From Platanthera guangdongensis (taxonomy: Eukaryota; Streptophyta; Magnoliopsida; Asparagales; Orchidaceae): 64,000 nucleotides of DNA. The position numbers were made by a program, and so were the translations under genes. The notes under the pieces were generated by a model, which worked only from the letters and a program-made list of their open reading frames with translations, was not told where the DNA came from and ran no database searches. The DNA lies in assembly GCA_039583875.1 (NCBI GenBank), contig CM077162.1, positions 65,159,259 through 65,223,258 of the forward strand, written 5' to 3'. Positions 21,105 to 30,828 of the stretch are shown here, piece after piece. The stretch's first letter is position 1, and each line of letters starts with the position of its first letter.

Positions 21105-22487
21105 TGAAGGTTGTTCTCTCAACGCCTCATCAAGATGGTGAGCTAAGGCAAAAAACGTTGAGTGCATAAGCATCACTCAACGCCTTTATATAGAAGAAAA
21201 GCGACCAAGTCCAAATGCGTTGAGTGACGAAGGTTCGCTCAATGCCTAATTAGTTAGACAACTAATGTCTATATTCATTGAGTATTGTCGACTCACTCAA
21301 CGCTTTGTGCTGCAGAAAATTTGGCTAAATGTTTTGGAGCTTAGTGACATGCCTTCACTCAACGCCTATGATGAATTGTCTGAAATTGACTAAGTCTATA
21401 GGTGTTGACATCAGCAGAAATTCAAAATGTTACGGGAACTCTGCGGTACACGGAAAACAGAGTCGCATGCCTCCTGTACTGTATTTAAAGCAAAAGTAAG
21501 TTTGTAGCTACCAAATCCAAATGGGTCAAAGGCTCAAAGAGCCGTTGGACGGAAGGATAGAAAAGGAATCAAATCACTGAGAAGAAAAAACTTTCGGGAT
21601 ACGATTGAACTTCATCTTCTTCCTCTCTACACTGTTGAAGAGCAAAGAGAAGTTATTCAAACTACTGATCTGAAAGTTCTAGTAAGATAGTTGTTATCAT
21701 TATCATCCTCAACAGTAAGTTTAGAGAGACATCTCTAAGAAAGAAGGAGTAGCAAAGGCAAGACCTAGTTGTAGCTACTTCATAAGCTCAAGATGAATAT
21801 CCCTGAAGAACATTTTCTGGAGCTGTGAAGAAGACTGGACTAAGTTATCTCAGCACAGAAGAAGGAAGACACGGAGAATATTTCTCTGGTGTTTAAACAT
21901 CATCAATAAACCATTACTCTCTCTGTAATATCATTTGATCTTCGTGTAAGCCTAATATATAAAGGCTGAGTGTAGGATCTTCTATAGATTTGAGGTAGGA
22001 TTCAAATGGCGAATATGAGATAGGATCCAGGTTTGGATCTAAGTTGTAGGGAAGTTGGCTTGAGGTAGGTGTGTCATTCTCTCTGAGTGATAGGGTTATC
22101 CTCCTAGCCTGATTTGTAGGACTTAGTGATAGGTTTGAGGTAGGTGGTATGTGGATCACTAAGTTATAGGAGCTTTTTTCGCTCTGAGTGGTAGGACTTT
22201 GTGCCTCAGGGAGGTCTTGGAGGAGATTGAGAGATCTGAGAGATCTGAGTTGTAAGCTCTTAGGAGCCAAGTTTGGAGAAGTGGCCTTGTCTAACAAACA
22301 GTTAGAAAGGTGGGAGGGACAGTGGATGTACCCATAATCTGGGAAACAACTATTAAATTCCTGTGTGCTGTGTGTGATTGTCTTTAAAGCTAACTTAATA
22401 CACTCATGACACACTAAAGAAAAGAAAAAAGTATCATGAGCGTATTTCCTCTAGGTGTTTAGCTACTCTTGAAACTAAACACTTTCA
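21105..22487 (+). repeat. Second, partial SIRE-C-type LTR sequence
   Basis: It shares with 18556-21104 the CACTCAACG words (21170-21370), the TGAGGTAGG words (21960-22200), a GTGGATGTACCC block (22321) and the ending AACACTTTCA (22478-22487). It is directly abutted to the first LTR and lacks a clear TG start, so it may be a truncated neighbour LTR or the product of recombination between LTRs. No coding sequence seen. Confidence 0.5.
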
Positions 22488-22488
22488 T

Positions 22489-22800
22489 GAGCGTATTTCC
22501 TCTAAGGATCGAGTGGTGGAGCTGAAGGCTGCTAGGCTTGTTGAGTACATGGACTCCTTGGAATACATGCATGATCATTGCTTGATTGGCGAGGAGATCC
22601 GTAAGAAAGTCTGGACCAGAGAGGTGGAGATTTATACAGAGGATATGCGAGAGGTTTCTCTTAGGCGAGGAGCGTTGAAGGCTCTTTGGTTGGTAGCCAG
22701 AAGGATCAGGTGTGATGTCTTAGGCCTTGGCTTTGATGACCTTGACGATGATGATATCTTGGGCTCAGATTCCGAAGTAGATGTAGTTGGCCAGTTATAG
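22489..22800 (+). CDS. Unidentified short ORF (about 103 codons), probable retroelement 3' remnant
   Basis: Open frame ending TAG at 22798-22800. No ATG near its left end; the earliest start-like codons are GTG at 22513 and 22516. The product would be charged, with a Leu/Arg-rich middle (RRGALKALWLVARR) and an acidic tail (FDDLDDDDILGSDSE). It begins exactly where LTR-like sequence ends, so it is probably a truncated C-terminus. The acidic tail resembles the ends of additional ORFs in gypsy elements, but I cannot name the family. T-rich untranslated-like sequence follows. Confidence 0.35.
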   Translation, partial: ERISSKDRVVELKAARLVEYMDSLEYMHDHCLIGEEIRKKVWTREVEIYTEDMREVSLRRGALKALWLVARRIRCDVLGLGFDDLDDDDILGSDSEVDVVGQL

Positions 22801-24619
22801 TCTCTTGGCCTTTGCATGTTTGTACTTGATTTTGCAGCTGAGTTTCATACGATGTTGTCTCCTTGTGATGGGATTGCATTTGTCTTTGTACTTTTGTCCT
22901 TGTACTTTGCATCATATTTTGATCATATGTATATGCTTTGAAGTGCTTCTTTGCATTGCCTTTATAATTTTGTTTCAGCATTGAGCTTAGCTTGTGTGAT
23001 GATTATTTGACTTATTGACGTAATTGACTGGTTGTATGTTGAAGGGCGAGATCTAGTGACATCTTAACTTGTTGGACATGCGAAGATTAAGATATCTAGA
23101 TCGGGGGTGCCGCTAATTGTAGTTACCTACCGCGGGGAAGAAGGGTACGCCTTTGATCCGTGGGGGTGTGAGGTCAGTTTTTTGCGGTGAGGGGTAGACC
23201 CTAATAGTTGTTTGTTGCTTGTAACTAACCCGTATTTTCTCAGCATTAAATAATATAATAGAGTAAGAGAAAATACGTACTGTGATGTCACGTCGTGTAG
23301 GGGACAACTACAGATGCTCATGCAAGAATCTACACCTAATACTTTTCATGAAATTCTCAAGTTTGTTATGATGAAAAATATAGTTTGAGTTCAAGTTTTG
23401 ATGGTCGTATCCCTCAGCTCAATGGATCAACGAGTCCACGGGTAAAAATATACATATACGCATCAGAAAATACTTTGCTTAGTTCATTTATTATCCTATA
23501 TGAGCGTGAAAATTCCATAGAACAATTCATGATATGTACACTTCTAGATTTAGTACGAGTACAGAAGAGCATTTATAGGCCTTTAAAATAAAGTGATATT
23601 TGATTGAAAGAGATGGTATGAGAATGAGATAAAAGCGTTGATCTTTTTATACTTTCAAAGTAACTAACATGTAAACTAGCATAAAACCTTCCCAAAGAGC
23701 AAGTAGACAAAACGACTCAACAAGAAATAACATAACAGTAAGCAAATAGTCTAAACTTTTACAACAAAATCACTATGGGCGTCAACAACCTAACACGAAC
23801 TCACAGACTCTAAATGTATATCTGATAAAAAGGATGACAACAAAACTACCTCACAAAGGTGAGAGAGGAAAACCACAGCTATTAAAGCCCGCACCAGAAA
23901 CCACCAACTCTAACTACTCAGACTACTACTACTCCGAGCCTAAGACATTCAAGATAAAAGAACATCCCAGTAAGAATATACAAGTGGCAGCAAAATACAA
24001 AAGTAAATAAACAAAGGAAGTGAAAAGGGGGTACCAACCCCAGACAAAATAGCTGAAAGAAAAACATCAACATTCAACCACAACATAATAAGTAAGAATT
24101 AAAACAACATAAATAGTATAACAACTAAGTTAGCTGCAATTGTAGACTTATAGAAATTAAATTCACTGAACAAAAATACCCCTTGATGGGTAAGACTAAC
24201 TTCTTTAAATAAGATAACTTGATTAGGTGAAATTTTACTTGTCTCAACGAATACTAGAAGAAAATTGACGAATATCTCCAATCTGGATGAATAATAGGAG
24301 TGACTTGACAAAATACTAAAATACCTGATAGATGGGTCATAGACTTGAAGCAAATAGGAGAGCAGTCACGATGAGAAAGAAAGGGAGTTCATCTTGACGA
24401 AGGCGCAAGTGTTTCGATTCACGGGTAAATCACCTCAATAGAATAAGCAACCAGGTTCACGATGGATTGGAAATTTATGCATAAACAACAAGAATTCGTC
24501 TAGTTGACTCGACGAATCAACAAGCATTGGTCGAGACGACTTGACAAATTAGCAAGGATCCATCGAGTGGTGTCAACGAATCACACACCCCAACGCAAAC
24601 TCTGCTACATCACTCGACG
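22801..24619. other. Non-coding, A+T-rich repeat-derived sequence; left flank of SIRE-B insertion
   Basis: No credible ORF. 23041-23330 contains TGTGATGTCACG-like words and a short G+C-rich patch that look like an LTR junction. 24480-24620 holds several degenerate CTCGACGAATC-like words. The sequence just right of SIRE-B (52777-52845) has ACTCGATGAATT four times. Both flanks therefore probably belonged to one older element that SIRE-B entered. I cannot identify it. Confidence 0.5.
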
Positions 24620-24624
24620 CATTA

Positions 24625-26168
24625 TGTTGGATCCCTAGATTGGATTTGGGCTTGTTGACCCTTCATGTATATCCCAGGGTCATGTTGTTAGGTCTAAGGT
24701 GTAAGTCAGTCTAACTAGGATAGTTAATCTTTGATCCAGCCCTCGGAAGACATTAGAGTTCTAGACTTAGAAGAATGGCAGTTTTTAAGTGTTCAGAGAA
24801 TCAGTTCGAAGTTATTCGAACTCATCTTGACGATTGTCGATCGCAGCTCAACGAACTCAGAGTCTCTACTCTGAGTTGAGCTCGATGAACTTAGATATCG
24901 GCTCGACAATCTTCTCTCTTCTCTCAAGTCCTCAGCTCGACAAACTTCAATCTCTGGTCGATGAACTTAGAGACCAGCTTTGACAATTTATTTCTCCAGA
25001 TCAAATTTCTCAGATCTCAGCTCGACGAAGACAATTTCTCAGCTCGACGAACTTGGAGTTCAGGTCGACGAAATCTGTTCTGAGCTCGACGATTTCTGTC
25101 ATTTCCTTATTTTCACTTCTCTACAGTTAATTTCTGTATTGACCAAGGCTTATATATTATATTATTACCTATATTGCTCTGAGTAATTAATTGCATATAT
25201 TCTTATGAATATAGCCATTCATTGGCAGCATTAATTATTGGATTTCACAGAGTTAATATTCGGCTTAATAACTGGGACAGTTAAGGAATTGATTTATTAT
25301 CCTTCTAGCTGTTTGTCCAAGTTACAAGATTTCAGCAATTAATCATGGAAAAGAATTCAAATTCTGAGATAAAACTTCTGCAGGAGATAAAAAGGAATTT
25401 TAAAAAGATATTCAAGAAGGGTTTTTTTTCACATGCATACAGACATGAAAGATTTTCAGTCTGCATACTCACAGTCTTCATCATCTGCAACTCTTCAGAG
25501 CTTTCAAGAGACAATAAAATACAATCAGTCTGAAAGCTTCTGGAAATCATCATTGATGGCCTACACCCTGCAAAGCTTCCAACCATTCCTGAACAGTCAT
25601 CATCTCAGGGGGAGCTTTGACATCATCAAACAATCCACTAAAGTCTTCTCAGCTGTTTGAGAAAGAGAAGACCACATCAATTTTATTTCACCCACTGTAC
25701 ACAGGGTTTTAACTCCCTTAAAAGGTTAACCACTGGTTCTTAAGTCTCCTTATCAAAAGGCTTAGCTTGGTTTTTGGGCAGCTGATCAAAAGCCTAATGG
25801 GTTGTGAGATCTCCCTTCAAATAGATCTTGTGGTGACAGAGCACCTGAGAAACAACCTGTTGGTGGCAGGACACCTGATCAAAAACCTATAGTGGATTCC
25901 GACCAACGTGGTAGAAGAGTGGATGTACCCAAGTTTAGGGGAACCACTATAAATTTCTTGTGTCATTTGGATTGCTTTCTGTTTTCTTATTGTTGTGTGT
26001 TGTGTGATGTGTTAGTTAGTTTTTCTTTCCTGAACTCTCTTAAGATATATTTATCACTATTTTAATTCCGCTATAAAAATCAATTAAGTTTTTAAAATAC
26101 TCTATTCACCCCCCTATAGAGTTAAACAAATTTATCCTCTCAGGTCGTAAAGCTTTTACCATCCTTCA
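24625..26168 (+). repeat. 5' LTR of SIRE-B
   Basis: 1544 bp, TGTTGGATCC to CCTTCA, paired with 51192-52750. The motif array with CTCGACGAA and relatives covers about 24800-25100. A candidate TATA box lies at 25151. The end has the C-run and TATAGAGTTAAA typical of the SIRE LTRs here. It lacks a short stretch after the first 25 bp that the 3' LTR has. Confidence 0.92.
25151..25158 (+). promoter_or_regulatory. TATA box candidate in SIRE-B LTR
   Basis: TATATATT after GACCAAGGCT, kept in the 3' LTR at 51733-51740. It is the best TATA match in this LTR, but it would leave about 1 kb of R-U5. Confidence 0.35.
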
Positions 26169-26170
26169 AT

Positions 26171-26178
26171 TGGTATCA
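26171..26178 (+). other. Primer binding site of SIRE-B (partial initiator Met tRNA match)
   Basis: TGGTATCA lies two bases after the LTR end. The match to the initiator-tRNA site stops there (followed by ATGG, where SIRE-A has GAG), so it is shorter than in SIRE-A. Confidence 0.8.
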
Positions 26179-26270
26179 ATGGCAGGTTAAGGTTGCTTTG
26201 GTTTCACAAAATTACATCTAAACTAAGATCCTTTGATAGATCTTTTTCTCTCTAGCCTCTTGTTTACAAC

Positions 26271-26462
26271 ATGACACAAAATAAGAAATATTCTAGCACC
26301 AGACCTCCTGTGTGCAACTTGAATAAATTTGCACTCTGGAAGGCAAGAATCAAACTCTATATGAATTCTATTGATGAGAACATTTTCAATTCTATTTTGA
26401 CAGGTTCCCCTCAACCTACAACTGCAACTTCAACAAGTTCTTCAGCAGTTCCACCACCTGAG
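26271..26462 (+). pseudogene. SIRE-B gag, first part (cut by chromovirus insertion)
   Basis: ATG 26271 begins a gag closely matching SIRE-A gag from its ATG 4680 (RPPVCNL and FALWKARI blocks). It ends at the CTGAG duplication (26458-26462). The frame resumes at 42714 with the next conserved block (TDAKEMNILAQTM). Confidence 0.9.
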
Positions 26463-27642
26463 TGATGGCGCAGCCCCTCCAACACTTCCTGATGATGACC
26501 CGGTTGTCGCGGCGCAACAATGTAAAGACTTGCGACGTCATGACAACGCCACGGACGCTAACGAAAAGTTGCGATACAACCTCCGTCCGCGCCGCGCAAA
26601 GCTTGCTTAAAAGTTTTAATTAGTTTTTAATTAGTTTTATTTTAATTGCTTTTAAAAATATGGCTTGTATTAATTTTTATTTTCATGTTGGTGTGCTACT
26701 AAACATTTGGTGTGTATTTAACCTCCCGGATGGATGAGATTTCATCTCCATCACGGACGGTTGGATCTCTTTTGTAACTCCTATTTAAAGGAGGCTATTA
26801 TGAGGAGTTGAATGATGGGAAAAGAAAAACCTAAAACTCCCCCTTGAGAATTTCGGTCACCATGGAGAGACTCCATTAGCAGCCCCCCCTTGGTGTGAAG
26901 CCATACCTTGCCTCCTCCATCCCCGTTCGGTGCGACTCCGGCGTGACTTCTATCGGTGCGACTCCGTGGAAGAAGGAAGCAGCCCCATTCGGTGTGAAAC
27001 TGGTGGATCTGTGGAGAGAGTGATTCTCCCACAAATCTTGTGTGATCATCTTCTTGGTTGGGTAATCTCCTTCCTTTCTTTGTGTTTTCTTGCTGTGAGA
27101 TTTTGTGGAGGTTATACATCCGTCTTTTCTGTGATTTTAAAGTGTTTTTCCACTTGCAAAAATCTGAATCGAAACATTGTTATTGATCCTCTTGTTATCC
27201 GGATTGAGAAGATCCGTTCGAGAACAAACTAGGCCTAGCCTTGACTTATTCTCCAAGTTTGGGCACACTTTGTGCTAACAAGGGAGTTAATCTCAACTTG
27301 TTCTTGATCGCTCTTTATCGTTTACCGCCGCTCCTAAGTATATTATTGCTGGGATTGACGGTTTATAGTGAAAAGAATAGATGCTTGTGTAGGTGCGGTG
27401 AGGTGTGTGCTTGTTGGAGAGGTAGGTCCTAAGGACGTGGTATCGAGTCCGGCTAAGGGCGAGTTGTGTGCTTGTTGGAGAGTTAGGTCCTAAGGACGTG
27501 GTATCGAGTCCCGTATTTTTGAGAGCCAACCAACCCCTTTACATTCACTTTTGGTCAGAGCACTCTCTTTATTTTTTATGTTCTGTGATGGGTAAGCTTC
27601 TGTTAGCGTAAGCACGTCCGTGTCACGTACACCTCTACACCA
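26463..27642 (+). repeat. 5' LTR of the CRM-like element
   Basis: 1180 bp. Its first ~148 bp are the coding end of pol, carried here as non-functional sequence. A TATTTAAA box candidate is at 26782. It contains a 60-bp direct duplication (27404-27525: two copies of TGTGTGCTTGTTGGAGAG plus following sequence) that the 3' LTR lacks, which explains the length difference. Apart from that the LTRs differ by roughly 3-6% in the parts I compared. Confidence 0.9.
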
Positions 27643-27645
27643 ATT

Positions 27646-27656
27646 TGGTATCAAAG
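27646..27656 (+). other. Primer binding site of the CRM-like element
   Basis: TGGTATCAAAG starts three bases after the LTR end, an initiator-Met-tRNA-type site with one mismatch (A for G). Confidence 0.85.
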
Positions 27657-27917
27657 TGAGGTTGTTTCAACTTCTACGTTGCAAACATCCTAGCTACGTT
27701 CCTTGTCGGTCCATCTAATCTTAGAAAAAAAAATCAAAAAAATTTTTTTGTAGTCTGCCAATAGCGGGCTAAAATCTGTAATTTTCTGCGAAATCTGAAA
27801 AAATAATTTTTTTAATGATCTACGCCTTACTCCCATCGGGAATATCTAAAAATATTCCATTTCCAGTACAGCTTCAACCCTAGGAAAATTCATCTTGCCC
27901 GGGTCTCCCAAACCTGA

Positions 27918-28237
27918 ATGCGCACTAGGCTAGGAACGGAGTACACAACCCCGTCTACGTCTAGGATGGCTGCGAACGAGCATGGTGATCCCAACACCAA
28001 GGCTATAGCGGGTCTTCGTGCCGAAATGGCTGAGCTTAGGAACGTCTTAGCCCAGATCCTACAAAATCAGGAAAGGCCACCCCCATCTCCCGTTAATGTT
28101 GGGCAGCCCAACCAGCACCAACCGGACTTTGACTCGAATTCTGAGGGAAACTCTCCCCGTGTGCCCCCTAGAGAACCCCGCCCCGAGCGAGGATTTGATA
28201 TCACGAGGGTCATCAAGATAAATGCCCCCACCTATGA
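27918..28237 (+). pseudogene. CRM-like gag, first part (cut by Tekay insertion)
   Basis: Open from ATG 27918 to the TATGA duplication at 28233-28237. It codes a Gln/Pro/Ser-rich N-terminus with a short helical region (AGLRAEMAELRNVLAQIL). The frame continues at 38103, where the capsid-like gag region starts. 27657-27917 is the untranslated leader; it includes A- and T-runs near 27725-27760. Confidence 0.85.
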
Positions 28238-30708
28238 TGTAACAACCCCATCCGTTCATATGATATATTCTAGAAGGTCCGGCCGGGGCCCCACAGGATA
28301 TACCACAAAACAGTCGGTGAAGGTACAGGATGATACCAGAGCAGCGCATCGCACCTATCTCAAGCATTCTAGCGGAAGCCTAAGCTACTTGAACTCCTCA
28401 TGAATGTCCAAATATAAACTCCACATTTTATATATAGATAGGAATGTCTTACAACATGTATAAAGTATTGGCCTTATGGCCTTACAGGGCTTTCATGCAG
28501 TGGCCTAAACAAATTGGCGCGCAGGCCGGCCACAAAAAGAAAACACTCAAAAGAACATTAGCCTTCGAGGGCTAGCAGCAGCAGCAACACCAGCAGGAGC
28601 ATCAACCTCTATGCGACCCGCTCGGCTCTCCAGCACCTGTGCAAGGACAATCCACCCAACGGTGGCAAACAAAAGCAACGGTCAGCGTTCAGCTGACCAA
28701 ATTATAACGACCCTACCCCTCCTCTCGGGGCAGCGGTATTTTCCCTGCAGGCATATCATATCACAAGTATGGCAAGCTATATCATCAAAGATGCTTTCAC
28801 GCACACAAGCCATCACAACCGTTCGCCGCCCGGCCCAACGGTCCGTGCACTCAGGGCACATTCTTGGTGTTCTGGCAACCTCTTGCCCACCACCGTATCA
28901 GGGTTAGCACCCAACGGTAACACTCTTGAGCATTTACTCCATGGCGTGCAGCCGGAGTTAGTCCTCGGACACCGGGATGGCCCGTAGCCCCCCTTTGTGT
29001 CATGGCGCGCAGGCCGAAGACTCTTGCTATGCGCTCCAACAGACCGCACTTTTTGGTCTCACGTCGGACGGACATAGCGCAGGTCGGATCCTCCACCCCC
29101 CGTTGCTCAAATCGCCTTGCCTTCTCCGAGTACAGCATACTCACGGCTATATCAAAGGCGCGGGTCGGTCTCACCAATCCTGTTCCTGGCATTCAAGCCT
29201 GGGTATGTCACTATACCCATTTCCTCACAGCAACAACGGGTCTTTCCTGGGCGCACCAGTACTTCCTGTGATTCTCTCCACAGGTGGACACCGCATAAGC
29301 ACAAATGTCAGGGGTCTTTCCTGGGCACACCAGTACTTCCTGTGACTCGCTTCACAGGTGGACACCCTATGACATCAAGCATCACAAAAAGGGCCTTTCC
29401 TGGTCCCACCAGTACTTCCTGTGCCTCAACCACAGGTTGGACCCAAAACCACCACAAGGCTATTTTCCTGGACTACCACCCCAGTACTTCCTGCTACTCC
29501 TTTTCGCAGGCATAACCCATAGACTCCTTACACTACACGGTTATCACAGAGTCTTCTCCGGTTCGTATGCAACATCACCAATCCAGACCAACCTGTCCAG
29601 ATGGCTTCACACAGCATGCCTATTCCGTACTCATTTCCGGATCTATATGCAATACCAAGGGGATTTCAAGCATCCACCCAAATGACTCCCAAAAGCAGCC
29701 ACCTCTTGGTGGGGGAATCAAAAGATATGCCAAAACAGAAGCCTTCACATGGCTAGGAAGAAAAGTCGTTACCCTTGACGATCGCTTCGGTGCCATGGCT
29801 TGAAAGCTTGCTTGCAAGACTCGCAAGAGCGTTTCCTCCGCAACGCTGGCTTCGGATCTCTCGCCGGTAAACCGCAGCACCACCAACAGCAGCCCCCTTC
29901 CCTTCTTCCTCCTCCTTTCTCTCTCTCTTTCTCTCTCTCTTGAAGAAAGATGAAGGTCAATTCAAAGTGAGGATTCTTTTCTGAATTCGGCCCTTAAGGA
30001 AAAAGAAGAAGAGCTTTCAGCCCTTGGATCCAGACTGAAGAAATGGACGGCCACGATTCTGCCAAAAACACACATTTTGACCCGACACGGCCTCGAACAC
30101 GGCCGTGTGCCTGGCCGTGTGCCTCAAGCGGTGGTCAACCGACTTATCCAAACCAGTGACACGCCCACGGGACACGCCCGTGTCATGGGCCGTGTCACCA
30201 ACACGCCTTCAGACACGCCCGTGTCTGTGGCCGTGTACCTGGGTGAAAAAATCCCAATTCATCCCGAGACTTCACACGGCCTGTGACACGCCCGTGTCCC
30301 AGGCCGTGTGCCTAGACACGGCACAAAGACACGCCCTGTCGAAATCCTCGGCGGGCTGAGTTCGTCGCCTGATTTGACACGCCCTGTGACACGCCCGTGT
30401 CACAGGCCGTGTTCAACACTCGACACGCACTTCTCGACACTCGACGATCGTCGAGCAAGAATCGTCGAGAATGCGACACGGCCTTGGACACGCCCGTGTC
30501 ATGGGCCGTGTGCCTCTCTCGACGAATCGTCGAGACCAAAAAAATCATCGAGACAAAGCCCAATCGTCGACACAACCCGACACGCCCTGCGACACGCCCT
30601 GCGACACGCCCATGTCGCAGGCCGTGTCACCTGACACGCCCTGGGACACGCCCGTGTCCCAGGCCGTGTCACCCAAATTTGCCTGTTTCAGAACTTTGGG
30701 CTGTTACA
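28238..30708 (-). repeat. 3' LTR of the Tekay element
   Basis: 2471 bp. It contains a palindromic GACACGCCCGTGTC array (30077-30680), a four-copy tandem repeat of about 75 bp with CCAGTACTTCCTG (29240-29490), and a minus-strand TATA box CTATATATAAAA at 28426-28437. Several overlapping frames of 60-200 codons here are not conserved genes; the arrays lack stops because of their composition. Confidence 0.93.
30077..30680. repeat. GACACG/CGTGTC inverted-repeat array in Tekay 3' LTR
   Basis: More than a dozen words of the type GACACGCCCGTGTC, GGCCGTGTC and GACACGCCC are packed in about 600 bp, with a block of TCGACGATCGTCGA-type palindromes inside (30420-30570). The same array is in the 5' LTR at 37466-38069. 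Several differences between the two LTRs fall within these words. Confidence 0.9.
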
Positions 30709-30709
30709 A

Positions 30710-30721
30710 TCCTCCCCTCCT
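30710..30721 (-). other. Polypurine tract of the Tekay element
   Basis: On the minus strand AGGAGGGGAGGA, one base before the 3' LTR start. It is the plus-strand priming site. Confidence 0.85.
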
Positions 30722-30828
30722 ACAAAACAATTTCGTCCTCGAAATTCAGAGACAGGAAAGTAACAAAAAGACAGCAAGAAAAATGTAACAATATCTCAAT
30801 GTTTATGTTACAACAGTCTCGCTACCAA

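Noticed and set aside
28611..29345. Overlapping ORFs in the Tekay LTRs on both strands (repeated at 36000-36734)
   Set aside because: They are in LTR untranslated DNA, overlap each other in several frames, and show no protein-like motif.
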